A program made the position numbers and the translations under genes. Positions 36,008 through 47,246 of a DNA stretch of 64,000 nt are shown in pieces; within the stretch, counting starts at the first letter, position 1; each line of letters opens with the position of its first letter. Below the pieces are notes generated by a model. The model had not been told where the DNA came from. It searched no databases and saw only the letters and a program-made list of their open reading frames with translations. The stretch is from Taklimakanibacter deserti (lineage in GTDB: Bacteria; Pseudomonadota; Alphaproteobacteria; Rhizobiales; Aestuariivirgaceae): positions 14,409 through 78,408 of the forward strand of contig QORU01000025.1 of the NCBI GenBank assembly GCA_003574785.1, given 5' to 3'.

Positions 36008-37585
36008 ATGGTCCGCATCGTCACCGCCGCCGAGGCCGCCCGCCAGATACCGGATGGCGCCGTCATCACCGTCAATTCGAGCTCGGGGCTCTGCTGTCCC
36101 GACCATATGCTGAAGGCCATCGGCGAGCGCTTCGAGCGCGAGGGGAGCCCGAAGCAGGTGACCATGCTGCACCCGATCGCCGCCGGCGACATGTATGGCG
36201 TCAAGGGCATCGACCATCTGGCCAAATCCGGCCTCATCAACAGGATCATCGCCGGCTCCTATCCGTCCGGCCCCTCATCGAGCGAGCCGCCGCTCATCTG
36301 GCAGATGATCGGCCGGGGCGAGGTCGCTGCCTACAACATCCCGTCCGGCATCCTGTTCGACATGCATCGCGAGGCCGCCGCCAGGCGCCCCGGCGTCCTC
36401 ACCAAGGTCGGTCTCGACACTTTCGTCGATCCCGATCGCGAGGGCTGCGCGATGAATGCGGCGGCCAAGGCGCCGGTGGTGAAGAAGGTCACCTTCGAGG
36501 GCGAGGAGTGGCTCTATTTCCCGGCGATCGTGCCCAATGTCGCCGTCATCCGCGCGACGACGGCGGATGAGCGCGGCAATCTCTCTTGCGAGCAGGAAGG
36601 CGCCTTCCTCGGCATCACCGATCTCGCCATGGCAGCGCATAATAATGGCGGCATCGTCATCGCCCAGGTGAAGCGCATCGTGAAAGCGGGCTCGCTCAAT
36701 TCGCACCATGTGCGCGTGCCGGGCATCCTCATCGATTATGTCGTCGAGGCGCCGGAGCAATGGCAGACGACGCAGACGGTCTATGATCCCGCCATTTCGG
36801 GCGAGATCGACCTGCCGCTGTCGAGCTTCGCGCCGATGGAGTTCGGCATCGGCAAGGTCATCGCGCGGCGCGTGGCGCAGGAATTGAGGAAGGGCTGGGC
36901 CGTCAATCTGGGTTTTGGCGTCTCCGCCAATGTGCCGCGCATCCTGCTCGAAGAGGGCCGCCATGGCGATGCCACCTGGGTCATCGAACAGGGACCGATC
37001 GGCGGCGTGCCCTTGCTCGACTTCCAGTTCGGTTGCGCCTCCAATGCCGAAGCGGTGATGCCCTCGCCGCAGCAATTCACCTATTTCCAGGCGGCGGGCT
37101 TCGATTGCTCGCTGCTCTCCTTCCTGCAGATCGACCGGGCGGGCTCGGTCAATGTGTCGAAGCTCGGGGTGAGGCCGCATGTGACGGCAGGCGCCGGCGG
37201 CTTCGTCGACATCACCGCGCGCGCCAAGAAGATCGTCTTTTCCGGCTTCTACAATGCCGGCGCCAAGATGATGGTCGAAGGCGGCAAGCTCCGGATCGAG
37301 AAGGAAGGCAAGGTCAGGAAGATCGTGCCGGAAGTGGAGCAGGTCTCGTTTTCGGGACGGCGCGCCGTGGCGCAAGGCCAGGACATCACCTATGTCACCG
37401 AGCGCTGCGTGCTCAAGCTGACGAAGGACGGCCTCCTCGTCACCGAGATTGCGCCGGGCGTCGATCTCGAGCAGCATATATTGGCAGAGGCCGACATCCC
37501 GCTGAAGGTGGCGCCCGATCTCAAGCTCATGGAGGCGCGCCTGTTCGAGCCTCGGCCCATGGGCCTGGAGCTGTCACATGCTTGA
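36008..37585 (+). CDS. acyl-CoA:acetate/3-ketoacid CoA-transferase (YdiF/PCT-like)
   Basis: 525-residue fused class I CoA-transferase with the alpha and beta halves in one chain. The N-terminal half has DGAVITVNSSSGLCCPDHMLKAIGERF; the C-terminal half has GFGVSANVPRILLEEG and LDFQFGCASNAEAVMPSPQQF, where the Glu is the probable covalent CoA-ester residue. It moves CoA between short-chain acids. ATG 36008 (MVRIVTAAEAA) fits the family start; an earlier in-frame ATG at 35966 adds a non-homologous tail. Its end overlaps the enoyl-CoA hydratase gene by 8 bases, so the two act in one acid-degradation pathway. Confidence 0.9.
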   Translation: MVRIVTAAEAARQIPDGAVITVNSSSGLCCPDHMLKAIGERFEREGSPKQVTMLHPIAAGDMYGVKGIDHLAKSGLINRIIAGSYPSGPSSSEPPLIWQMIGRGEVAAYNIPSGILFDMHREAAARRPGVLTKVGLDTFVDPDREGCAMNAAAKAPVVKKVTFEGEEWLYFPAIVPNVAVIRATTADERGNLSCEQEGAFLGITDLAMAAHNNGGIVIAQVKRIVKAGSLNSHHVRVPGILIDYVVEAPEQWQTTQTVYDPAISGEIDLPLSSFAPMEFGIGKVIARRVAQELRKGWAVNLGFGVSANVPRILLEEGRHGDATWVIEQGPIGGVPLLDFQFGCASNAEAVMPSPQQFTYFQAAGFDCSLLSFLQIDRAGSVNVSKLGVRPHVTAGAGGFVDITARAKKIVFSGFYNAGAKMMVEGGKLRIEKEGKVRKIVPEVEQVSFSGRRAVAQGQDITYVTERCVLKLTKDGLLVTEIAPGVDLEQHILAEADIPLKVAPDLKLMEARLFEPRPMGLELSHA

Positions 37586-38366
37586 CACCGGCGACAAGCG
37601 CATCCTGCTCGAAGTCAAGGACCATGTCGCGACGCTCACCTTGATGCGGCCGGAGAAGCTCAACGCGCTCGACATGGACATGGTCCTGGCGCTGGAGCGT
37701 GCCGCCGCCCTGATCGAGGCGGAGCGCGATGTCCGCGTCGCCATCCTGACCGGCACCGGCGACAAATCCTTCTGCGCCGGCGGCGATATCGAAGCCTGGG
37801 CCTTGCATTCGGCGCTCGATTTCGGCCGCGCCTGGATCCGCTATGGCCATCGCGCCTTCGATGCGCTGGCCCGGCTGCGCCAGCCGCTCATCGCGGTGCT
37901 GAACGGCCATGTGCTGGGCGGCGGCCTCGAGCTTGCCGCGGTCGCCGATCTCCGGATCGCCGAGGAGCATATCAAGGTCGGCGCGCCCGAGACGGGCCTC
38001 GGCATCATTCCGGGCTGGTCCGGCACGCAGCGCGTTGCCCGCCGCTTCGGCGCGCAATTGACCCGCCGCATGGCGCTCTTCGGCGAGATCTTCTCGGCAT
38101 CGGAAGCGCTGGCTCTGGGCATTGTCGATGAGGTGGCGGCCAAGGGCCAGGGCATGGCGAGTGCTCAGGAATATGTCGATCTGGTCGTGGCGCGAGGACC
38201 CGTGGCGCTCGAGCTCACCAAGGCGCTGATCAATGCGGCGGAAGGCGAGGAGACCGAGCGGCCGCTCGAAGCCATCGCCGGCGCGCTCGCCGCCTCGACC
38301 GAGGATTTGAAGGAAGGCGTTGCCGCCTTCCGCGCCAAGCGCAAGCCGAAATTCAGGAATGAGTAG
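37578..38366 (+). CDS. enoyl-CoA hydratase/isomerase
   Basis: 262-residue crotonase. Oxyanion-hole segments are CAGGDIEAWA and NGHVLGGGLELAAVADLRIA; catalytic Glu are in GGGLEL and PETGLGIIPGWSGTQ. It hydrates or isomerises enoyl-CoA esters. Its ATG lies 8 bases inside the CoA-transferase gene (ATGCTTGA), showing coupled translation. The 3' end overlaps the helicase-like gene on the other strand by 14 bases. The acid handled is unknown; short-chain or branched acids are likely given the CoA-transferase partner. Confidence 0.92.
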   Translation: MLDTGDKRILLEVKDHVATLTLMRPEKLNALDMDMVLALERAAALIEAERDVRVAILTGTGDKSFCAGGDIEAWALHSALDFGRAWIRYGHRAFDALARLRQPLIAVLNGHVLGGGLELAAVADLRIAEEHIKVGAPETGLGIIPGWSGTQRVARRFGAQLTRRMALFGEIFSASEALALGIVDEVAAKGQGMASAQEYVDLVVARGPVALELTKALINAAEGEETERPLEAIAGALAASTEDLKEGVAAFRAKRKPKFRNE

Positions 38367-39072
38367 CCGCCCCAAACCGGACTTCGCCGCCGTTCAGGAA
38401 ACAGGTCTTGTTGAACAGCGTCAAATCCAGCGGATTGGGCAGCCTGACATCGGTCAGATCGGGGCAGGGTTTCATCGCCGGATCGTATGACCGGTCGATC
38501 TGCGAGATGAAGACGATGATCAGCTCCTTCTCGCGTGCAAAGGACTTCAAAGCACTGACCTGGACCGTCAGTTCCGGATTTCCGCGCTTCTGATCGAGGA
38601 GCTGCAGATAGTCTATGACCGCCAAGGTGCCGGAGGGTGCCGAGGACAGCGTCCTCATGATGTAATCGGCGCTGATCGCGTCGGAACCGTCGAATTCGAA
38701 CAGCGCGCCGAATTGCGACCGCTCCGCGCCGATGGCGCGGAAAATGTCGGGGACATGCCGTTCGACATATTCGAGCGAGAAGAACACGGCCTTGTTGCCG
38801 GCCCTCATCGCTGCGACGGCAAGCTCGAGGCTCAGCAGGGTCTTGCCTTGGCCCGGACGTGCACCGACCAGCACCAGATCGCCGGGCCTAAGCTCGGCAA
38901 ACAATTTGCCGGCCGGTGCGACTGCCGACAGCGTTGCCGCAAGCAGGCTCCATCGGCCGAAACCTTCTTCGCGAGCGATACGATCGAGTGCTGCGTGAAG
39001 AGGGATACTGCTTTCGCGTGACAGAAGCCTGGCTTTGCGCTTCAAGCGATAGAGGGGAACGGACAGCTTCAT
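38353..39072 (-). CDS. stand-alone DnaB/RecA-like ATPase domain protein
   Basis: 239-residue protein with a RecA-fold ATPase like the C-terminal domain of replicative helicase DnaB but no DnaB N-terminal or linker domain. Walker A is GARPGQGKTLLSLELAV, Walker B LAVIDYLQLLDQ, then the sensor-like IIVFISQIDRSYD. The N-terminal 60 residues (LPLYRLKRKARLL...HAALDRIAREEGFGRWSLL) resemble the glyoxalase-related leader seen in Rhizobiales homologues annotated as DNA helicase. ATG 39072 has a perfect AGGAGG site 8 bases upstream. It is monocistronic and overlaps the hydratase by 14 bases. Helicase activity is not assured; the DNA-binding loops are short. Confidence 0.8.
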   Translation of the reverse strand: MKLSVPLYRLKRKARLLSRESSIPLHAALDRIAREEGFGRWSLLAATLSAVAPAGKLFAELRPGDLVLVGARPGQGKTLLSLELAVAAMRAGNKAVFFSLEYVERHVPDIFRAIGAERSQFGALFEFDGSDAISADYIMRTLSSAPSGTLAVIDYLQLLDQKRGNPELTVQVSALKSFAREKELIIVFISQIDRSYDPAMKPCPDLTDVRLPNPLDLTLFNKTCFLNGGEVRFGAATHS

Positions 39073-39217
39073 CTGAAGAACCTCCTGGTGCGAGCCATTG
39101 CCGCAACCCCTCCGCATGCGTCCTGCTCGAACAGTCGGTCCGATGATCCACTCGCCCGGCATGAGTAAAATGCTTTCCCGAATGGAGGGAGGAGGCGCGG
39201 GCCACGCCAGAATCACA

Positions 39218-41092
<1,875 letters not shown>

Positions 41093-41109
41093 GACGGAGG
41101 CGACCACCT

Positions 41110-42894
41110 TTATCTCCCGACCGCATAGGCTTGCATGAGGCGAGGGGTCGCCGCGGCACGCAGAAGCCCGTCCGGATCGCGGCGCGCCGCGGTGAGGCGG
41201 CCGATCGACCATGGCTCGGAGACCGTCAGGCGATGGCCGCGCCGGCGCAACTCGTCGAGCACCGCGGCGGCGAAATTCGCTTCGGCGATCAGGCTGCCGG
41301 GCTCACGCGTGCGCGGGAAGAACGACCCCGGGAAATGCGCGGTATGGAAAAGCGGCTGGTCGATCGCTTCCTGCAGGTTGAGGCCGTGATGCACATGGCG
41401 CAGGAAGAAGGCCAATTGCCATTGCTCCTGCTGATCACCGCCGGGCGTTCCGAAGGCAAGCGTCGGGCGTCCATCCTTGAGCGCGAGCGACGGCGTCAGC
41501 GTGGTGCGCGGCCGCTTGCCCGGCGCGAGCGAGGTCGGCAGACCGGGCTCCAGCCAGAACATCTGGGCGCGCGAATTGAGACAGAAGCCGAGATCGGGGA
41601 TGATCGGCGAAGATTGCAGCCAGCCGCCCGAGGGCGTCGCCGAGACCATGTTGCCGTCCCGGTCGATGACGTCGATATGGACGGTATCGCCGCGCTTGGT
41701 GGAGAGATGCGCCATCGTCGGCTCATAGACGGCCCCCTCGGCGTCGTCCGCGCCGAGCATCTTCATCGTCTGCCGCACTTGCGTCTCGAAACCGGGAACG
41801 ATGCCAGGCTCGAGATCGAGTGCGGCCTGTCCGTTCAGCAAGCGACGGCGTTGGGCGGCATAGGTATCGGACAGCAGATGGTCGAGCGGCACGTCGCAGA
41901 ACAGCGGATCGCCGTAATAGATCTCGCGGTCGGCGAAAGCGAGCTTCATCGCTTCGGTGACGGTATGGACGAATTCGGCGCCGGAAGGATCCATGCGCGC
42001 GAGGTCGATCTCCTTGAGGATCGACAGCGACTGCAGGAAGACCGGTCCCTGTCCCCATGGCCCGATCTTGGCGACTGTCCAACCGTGATAGTCATAGGTG
42101 AGCGGCGCCTCGATCGTCGCTTTCCAGCGGGCCATGTCCTCACCGGTGAGCACGCCCTTGTGCCTGGCACCGCTCGCATCCATCACTTCGGCCTTGTCGA
42201 GATAGTTCTGGATCGCCTCGGCGATGAAGCCGCGATAGAAGGCATCGCGCGCGGCTTCGATCTGCGCCTCGCGGCCATGTTTGGCCTCGGCCTCGGCAAT
42301 GACCCGCTCCCATGTCCGTGCCAGAACCGGGTTCTTGAAGTTGGCGCGCGGCTCGGGCGCATGGCCGCCCGGCAGCCAGGTCTGGTGCGACGTCGGCCAT
42401 TCCTTCTCGAAGAAGTCCGCCAGGCCTTTGATGATGTCGGACACGCGCGGCAGCATGGGGTGGCCATGCGCGGCGTAGTACATGGCGGGGGTGAGCACGT
42501 CGCGGATGGTGAGCCGGCCATAGTCGCGCAGCATCAGCATCCAGCCGGCGAAGGATCCCGGGATGACGGTGGCGAGGAGGCCGTCGCCCGGAATCTTGGC
42601 GAGGCCTTCGCCGCGATAGTGCTCGAGCGTGGCGCCGGCCGGCGCCGGTCCTTGCGCGCAGATGACCTCGACCTTGTCCTTGGCCTTGGAATAGATGATC
42701 GCCGGCATGTCGCCGCCGGGGCCTACGAGATGCGGCTCCACCACCTGCAGCACGAAGCCCGCCGCCACCGCGGCGTCGAAGGCATTGCCGCCTTTCTCGA
42801 GCATGCTCATGCCGACCGCGGAGGCGATCCAATGGGTGGAGGCGACGACGCCGAATGTGCCGAGGATTTCAGGACGGGTGGTGAAGGTGCTCAT
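41110..42894 (-). CDS. ggt: gamma-glutamyltransferase
   Basis: 594-residue precursor that self-cleaves into two subunits and hydrolyses or transfers gamma-glutamyl groups. The nucleophile Thr is in KRGDTVHIDVIDRDGN, with downstream substrate motifs SATPSGGWLQSSP and FGTPGGDQQEQW. The start has EILGTFGVVASTHWIASAVGMSMLEKGGNAFDAAVAAGF, typical of the family. No classical signal peptide is seen, so a cytoplasmic role on imported peptides is likely. The GTG at 42924 (overlapping the permease stop) is an alternative start. Position inside a Gsi-like importer operon couples uptake to cleavage. Confidence 0.92.
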   Translation of the reverse strand: MSTFTTRPEILGTFGVVASTHWIASAVGMSMLEKGGNAFDAAVAAGFVLQVVEPHLVGPGGDMPAIIYSKAKDKVEVICAQGPAPAGATLEHYRGEGLAKIPGDGLLATVIPGSFAGWMLMLRDYGRLTIRDVLTPAMYYAAHGHPMLPRVSDIIKGLADFFEKEWPTSHQTWLPGGHAPEPRANFKNPVLARTWERVIAEAEAKHGREAQIEAARDAFYRGFIAEAIQNYLDKAEVMDASGARHKGVLTGEDMARWKATIEAPLTYDYHGWTVAKIGPWGQGPVFLQSLSILKEIDLARMDPSGAEFVHTVTEAMKLAFADREIYYGDPLFCDVPLDHLLSDTYAAQRRRLLNGQAALDLEPGIVPGFETQVRQTMKMLGADDAEGAVYEPTMAHLSTKRGDTVHIDVIDRDGNMVSATPSGGWLQSSPIIPDLGFCLNSRAQMFWLEPGLPTSLAPGKRPRTTLTPSLALKDGRPTLAFGTPGGDQQEQWQLAFFLRHVHHGLNLQEAIDQPLFHTAHFPGSFFPRTREPGSLIAEANFAAAVLDELRRRGHRLTVSEPWSIGRLTAARRDPDGLLRAAATPRLMQAYAVGR

Positions 42895-42913
42895 CTCGGG
42901 GAACTGCCTCGTT

Positions 42914-43792
42914 TCAGATTTCACGGGGATCTAGGGCGTCACGCAAGCCGTCGCCCAGGAGGTTGAAGCCGATCACCACGAGGTAGATCGCAACTCCCGG
43001 CCAGACCGCCATCCACGGCGCCTGGCTCAGGAAATTCTTGGCGACGTTCAGCATCGAGCCCCAGCTCGCCGCCGGCGGCTGCTGGCCGAGACCGAGGAAG
43101 GACAGGCTCGCCTCGGCGATGATGGCGGCGGCGACCGTCAATGTCGCCTGGACGAGGATCGGCGCCAGGATGTTGGGCAGGATATAGCGGGTGATGATGC
43201 TGAAGTGGCGCAGGCCGATGGCGCGCGCACCCTCGACATAGTCCTCGGTCTTGACCGACAGCACCTGTCCACGGGTCAGGCGAATGAAGATCGGCATGGC
43301 CGAGAGCCCGATGGCGATCATCGCATTGGTGAGACTCGGCCCCAGAAAGGCCGCGAGCGCGATGGCGGTGATCAGGAACGGCATCGCCAGGAAGGCGTCG
43401 GTGACGCGCGAGATGATCATGTCGATCCAGCCGCCGAAATAGCCGGCGAGAACGCCGAAGGGCACGCCCACGGCGAGCGCGATCGCGACCGATATGACGC
43501 CCGCCATCAGCGAGGCCTGGGCGCCCCAGATCATGCGCGACAGGACATCGCGCCCGAGATCGTCGGTTCCGAGCCAGTAGATGGCCGACGGCGCCTTGCG
43601 GATCGCCGTCCAGCTCGTCGCATTGGGATCGGCGATCGGCAGCAGCGGCGCCAGGACCGCGAGGAGCGTGAAGAACAGGATGATGCAACAGCCGGCCAGC
43701 GCACCCTTGTTGGCCTTGAGCTTGCGCCAGGCCCGGCTCGGCGCACGCCTTGCCGGCAGGTCGGCGGCATCGGTTGGGCTGAGCGCCGTCAT
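42914..43792 (-). CDS. peptide/glutathione ABC permease (GsiD/DppC-like)
   Basis: 292-residue permease with an N-terminal cytoplasmic tail, YWLGTDDLGRDVLSRMIWGAQASL signature, EAA loop VEGARAIGLRHFSIITRYILPNI and final LLGDGLRDALDPRE. Its ATG overlaps the stop of the DppB-like gene (ATGA at 43789-43792). The open frame runs further upstream to 44536 as a shadow of that gene. Partner of the GsiC-like permease. Confidence 0.92.
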   Translation of the reverse strand: MTALSPTDAADLPARRAPSRAWRKLKANKGALAGCCIILFFTLLAVLAPLLPIADPNATSWTAIRKAPSAIYWLGTDDLGRDVLSRMIWGAQASLMAGVISVAIALAVGVPFGVLAGYFGGWIDMIISRVTDAFLAMPFLITAIALAAFLGPSLTNAMIAIGLSAMPIFIRLTRGQVLSVKTEDYVEGARAIGLRHFSIITRYILPNILAPILVQATLTVAAAIIAEASLSFLGLGQQPPAASWGSMLNVAKNFLSQAPWMAVWPGVAIYLVVIGFNLLGDGLRDALDPREI

Positions 43793-44736
43793 AGCGTCGC
43801 CCGCATGCGCGGATTGAGCACGAAATAGAGGAGGTCGGCGATGAGGTTCATCAGGATGAAGCCGGTCGCCGTGCACAGCACGACACCCTGCACGACGGAA
43901 TAGTCGCGGGTGAAGACGGCATCGACGATGAGCTTGCCGAAGCCGGGGATGGTGAAGATCTGCTCGGTCAGCACCGCGCCCGCCAGCAATTCGCCGAACA
44001 GCAGCGCGCTCAAGGTGACGATCGGCAGGAGCGCGTTGCGGAAGCTGTGCTCGAACACCACCGCGCGCTCGGAAAGGCCTTTGGCGCGGGCGGTGCGGAT
44101 GTAATCGGCGCTGAGCACGCTCAGCATCGCCGAGCGCGTGTGGCGCATCAGCGTGGCGGCGAGCGCGTTGCCGAGGACGAAGGCCGGCATGACCATGGTC
44201 TCGAGCGAGCGCAGCGGATCTGCGAAGAAGGGCTCGTAGCCCGAGGCCGGAAGCCAGCCGAGTTTTACCGAGACGAGCAGGATCAGCATGATGCCGAGCC
44301 AGAAATTGGGGATCGACAGGCCGGACAGCGCGACGAAGCTCGCGAGATAGTCGAGGGCGGTGTTCTTCTTCACCGCCGCCAGGATGCCCATCGGAATGCC
44401 GATCAGGAAGGCGAAGAAGATCGCCATCACGGCGAGCTGGATCGTCACCGGGAGCTTTGCCGCGATGAGATTCAGCACCGGCTCGTTGCTGCGCAGCGAG
44501 ACGCCGAGATCGCCGGTAAGCGCGCCCCCGAGCCAATAAGCATACTGGGCCGGCAGCGGATCGTTCAGATGATACTTCTCGCGCAGCAATTCGAGGACCG
44601 CCGGATCGCGCTCTTCGCCCGCCATGGCGAGAATGGGATCGCCCGGCAGGAGCTTCTGCAGCGAGAAGACGAAGATCGAGACGATCAGCAAGGTCGGTAT
44701 GGCGACGAGCAGCCGTTTGACGATGTAGGTGTACAT
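43789..44736 (-). CDS. peptide/glutathione ABC permease (GsiC/DppB-like)
   Basis: 315-residue permease; first helix MYTYIVKRLLVAIPTLLIVSIFVF, EAA-loop region RTARAKGLSERAVVFEHSFRNALLP and C-terminal GNL-type ending FILMNLIADLLYFVLNPRMR are those of DppB-like proteins. It follows the binding-protein gene after a stem-loop spacer (44754-44780). Confidence 0.92.
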   Translation of the reverse strand: MYTYIVKRLLVAIPTLLIVSIFVFSLQKLLPGDPILAMAGEERDPAVLELLREKYHLNDPLPAQYAYWLGGALTGDLGVSLRSNEPVLNLIAAKLPVTIQLAVMAIFFAFLIGIPMGILAAVKKNTALDYLASFVALSGLSIPNFWLGIMLILLVSVKLGWLPASGYEPFFADPLRSLETMVMPAFVLGNALAATLMRHTRSAMLSVLSADYIRTARAKGLSERAVVFEHSFRNALLPIVTLSALLFGELLAGAVLTEQIFTIPGFGKLIVDAVFTRDYSVVQGVVLCTATGFILMNLIADLLYFVLNPRMRATL

Positions 44737-44753
44737 GGACTACCTGGCCTTTC

Positions 44754-44780
44754 GGGAACCCCGTGCCGCGCGGGGTTCCC
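44754..44780 (-). terminator. stem-loop between binding-protein and permease genes (Gsi-like operon)
   Basis: A perfect 10-bp stem GGGAACCCCG / CGGGGTTCCC with a 7-base loop lies just after the binding-protein stop. On the minus strand the next bases are GAAAGG, so no U-run; it probably reduces read-through or protects the upstream mRNA, raising binding-protein levels over the permeases. Confidence 0.6.
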
Positions 44781-44789
44781 GTGCTCTGA

Positions 44790-46298
44790 TCAGTCGGCCT
44801 TCTTCACGCCGACGAGCCGGACCATGCCGTCGGCCGAGGGCACGAATCCGCTCACCTTCTTGTTGAGGCCCCAGATCCAGGCCTGGTGGCCGAAATAGAT
44901 GACCGGCAGCTCATCGTTCAGGATCTTCGCCGCCGCATCGTATTTCTGCTTGCGCGCGGCATTGTCGGTCGAGGCGCGCGCCTCGTTCAGGAGCTTGTCG
45001 ACCTCGGGGTTGCAATATTTCATGTCGTTGAGGCCGCCCTTGCAGGTGACGAACTGATGGATATTGCCGTCGGGATCGACACGGCCGGACCAGTCGGTGC
45101 GCGCGATCTGGTATTTGCCGGCGGTCTCCTCATCGAGCAGCGTGGCAAATTCAGTCGCCTTGAGGCTGACATCGAAGCCGGCCTCGGCCACCATGGCCTG
45201 CATCATCTGGGCCGCCTGCAGGATGACCGGGTTGTTGGTGACGCTGAAGTCGAGCTTGAGGCGATCGACGCCCGCCTCCTTCATCAGCGCCTTGGCCTTC
45301 TCGACATCGCGCGCCGGCACGGGAACGTCCTTGTTGAACCACGGACCGTTGGGCGGAAACGGCTGATTGCCGGCAAGGGCCGTGCCTTCATAGACGATCT
45401 GCATGATCGCCTCGCGGTCGAGCGCCAGCGAGAAAGCCTGGCGCAGCCTCTTGTCCTTGCCGAGCGGATTGTCGGCGGCCGGGCCATTGCCGACATTCAC
45501 ATAGAGGGCGAGATAGCCGAGATTGACGGCGTCGAGATAGTTGAGATTGGCGTCCCCCTTGATCGCCGCGGCATCGCTCGGCGCCATTTCCGTGCCCATG
45601 TCGAGATCGCCGGCGCGCAGATTGGCGAGGCGCACCGTGGTGTCGGGGATCGGCAGATAGGTCACCTTGTCGAGGAAGACATTGTCCTTGTTCCAGTAGT
45701 CCGCGAATTTCTCCAGCACGATGCGGTCCTGCTGGACGCGCTCGACGAATTTGAAGGGACCGGCGCAGACCGGATGGCTGCCGAATTTGGCGCCGAGCTC
45801 CTTAGCCGCCTTGGGCGAGACGATCATGCCGGCGCGGTCGGCGAGCTGGGCGAGCAGCGTGACATCGGGGCTCTTCAGCTTGAAGGTGACCTCGTCCTCG
45901 CCATTGGCTTCGACCTTCTCGACCGAGGCGAGCTCGCTCTTGCGCCGCGACTCCGGCAGCGTGAGGTTGCGCTCGATGGTCGCGACCACCGCTTCGGCAT
46001 TGAACGGCGTGCCGTCATGGAACTTGACGCCCTTGCGCAGCTTCATCTTCAGTTCCTTGCCGCCTTCGGACCACGTCCATTCGGTGGCGAGCTGCGGGAC
46101 GATGGCGAGGTCCGGTCCGACATCGACGAGCTTGTCGCACATCGCCGTATAGACGATGCGGCCGACGAAAGTGCGCGACTGCGCCGGATCGAGCACGTCC
46201 GGGTCGTTGGCGAGGCCGATCTTGAGCTCGGCGGCCATCGCCGATGCCGAAAGCAGCAGGGCTGTCAGCGTCGTTGTGAGAAAGACGGCAGGCTTCAT
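44790..46298 (-). CDS. peptide/glutathione ABC substrate-binding protein (GsiB-like)
   Basis: 502-residue periplasmic SBP_bac_5 protein with a signal peptide of about 22 residues (MKPAVFLTTTLTALLLSASAMAAE). Marks: LANDPDVLDPAQSRTFVGRIVY, TWSEGGKELKMKLRKGVKFHDGTPFNAEAV (family signature) and GPWFNKDVPVPARD. The length is close to GsiB (512 residues). Downstream permeases, ATPase and ggt support glutathione or gamma-glutamyl peptide binding, though generic dipeptide binding is possible. It lies 52 bases after the FadR-type regulator. Confidence 0.9.
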   Translation of the reverse strand: MKPAVFLTTTLTALLLSASAMAAELKIGLANDPDVLDPAQSRTFVGRIVYTAMCDKLVDVGPDLAIVPQLATEWTWSEGGKELKMKLRKGVKFHDGTPFNAEAVVATIERNLTLPESRRKSELASVEKVEANGEDEVTFKLKSPDVTLLAQLADRAGMIVSPKAAKELGAKFGSHPVCAGPFKFVERVQQDRIVLEKFADYWNKDNVFLDKVTYLPIPDTTVRLANLRAGDLDMGTEMAPSDAAAIKGDANLNYLDAVNLGYLALYVNVGNGPAADNPLGKDKRLRQAFSLALDREAIMQIVYEGTALAGNQPFPPNGPWFNKDVPVPARDVEKAKALMKEAGVDRLKLDFSVTNNPVILQAAQMMQAMVAEAGFDVSLKATEFATLLDEETAGKYQIARTDWSGRVDPDGNIHQFVTCKGGLNDMKYCNPEVDKLLNEARASTDNAARKQKYDAAAKILNDELPVIYFGHQAWIWGLNKKVSGFVPSADGMVRLVGVKKAD

Positions 46299-46350
46299 GG
46301 CGTTTCTCCTCTGATGCGAGGGTCCGGCGACCCTTTCTGATGATATGAAC

Positions 46351-47088
46351 TCAAGCGCTGCGCGCCTCGGCGTCCTCCTCGTCGTGGCCGCTCGAGGTGA
46401 CGCGGATCAGGTTCTCCTGCAGCGTCAGCAGATGCTGCCGCATGGTTTCCCCGGCCTTGCCCGGATCATGCGCGCCGATCGCCGCGACGATCTCCGCATG
46501 CTGCCGGTTGAGCAGTCCCTTGGATCCCAAGGGGCCTGCGGCCTTGCGTGCCCGTTCGCGGATCTTCTGCCAAGCCTGGTCCTGGCGGACGCGATTGACC
46601 ACGTCGAAAATGGCGAGGAAGAGGCGATTGCCGGCGCATTGCGCGATCTGCCGGTGCAGCGCGCCGTCCCATAATTCATGTGCATCGGCATCGGCGCTTT
46701 CGCCGATCCGGGCGACGAGGTCATGCATGCGCTGGACATCGGCGGGCTTTGCCCTGAGGGCCGCGAGCTGCGCCAGCGGCGGCTCGATCCTGAGCCTGAC
46801 TTCCATCACTTCCATGAAGTCGGTCTTGTCGAGGATGGCGCCGAAATGCCGGTCGAGATCATGGCGCGGCTGTCCGGCATAGGTGCCGGATCCTTGCCGG
46901 CGCCAGATCAGGCCTTCGGTTTCGAGAACTTCGAGCGCGCGCCTGACCGCCCGGCGGCCGACGCCCAATTCTTCCGCGAGGGCCCTTTCGGTCGGCAGCT
47001 TTCCGCTGCTGTCGAAACCGTTCGAGCGCAAGAGGCCGCGCAATTTCTCGAGCGCGTAATTGGAATTGCCGGGCGCGTTTTCAGCCAT
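46351..47088 (-). CDS. GntR/FadR-family transcriptional regulator
   Basis: 245-residue regulator: winged helix with GKLPTERALAEELGVGRRAVRRALEVLETEGLIWRRQGSGTYAG, then an FCD effector domain with DGALHRQIAQCAGNRLFLAIFDVV and R-Q-HAEIVAAI. It is the first gene of the importer/ggt operon and is followed by it on the same strand. ATG 47088 has AGGAAG upstream; the frame extends to 47148 but that part contains the operator. The FCD metal-site His residues suggest an organic acid or amino-acid-like ligand. Confidence 0.9.
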   Translation of the reverse strand: MAENAPGNSNYALEKLRGLLRSNGFDSSGKLPTERALAEELGVGRRAVRRALEVLETEGLIWRRQGSGTYAGQPRHDLDRHFGAILDKTDFMEVMEVRLRIEPPLAQLAALRAKPADVQRMHDLVARIGESADADAHELWDGALHRQIAQCAGNRLFLAIFDVVNRVRQDQAWQKIRERARKAAGPLGSKGLLNRQHAEIVAAIGAHDPGKAGETMRQHLLTLQENLIRVTSSGHDEEDAEARSA

Positions 47089-47118
47089 GGGTCTTCCTGC
47101 TGGAGTCCAATGGTGCGA

Positions 47119-47135
47119 ACCAATTCGGAATTGGT
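47119..47135. promoter_or_regulatory. FadR-type operator (autoregulatory palindrome)
   Basis: ACCAATTC-G-GAATTGGT is a perfect 8+8 palindrome around one base, placed 31 bases upstream of the regulator ATG. Its position and symmetry fit a GntR-family operator controlling the regulator and the downstream importer operon. Inferred from position. Confidence 0.65.
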
Positions 47136-47246
47136 ACACAACGGCCAAAGCGGCGACGGGTCAAGGAATTTTTCTCCGCGCGGGACTGGATACCATCGCC
47201 TGAGCGTAGATGTTGCGGGTTGTCAGCTTTCCAATTGCTGCGGCAG

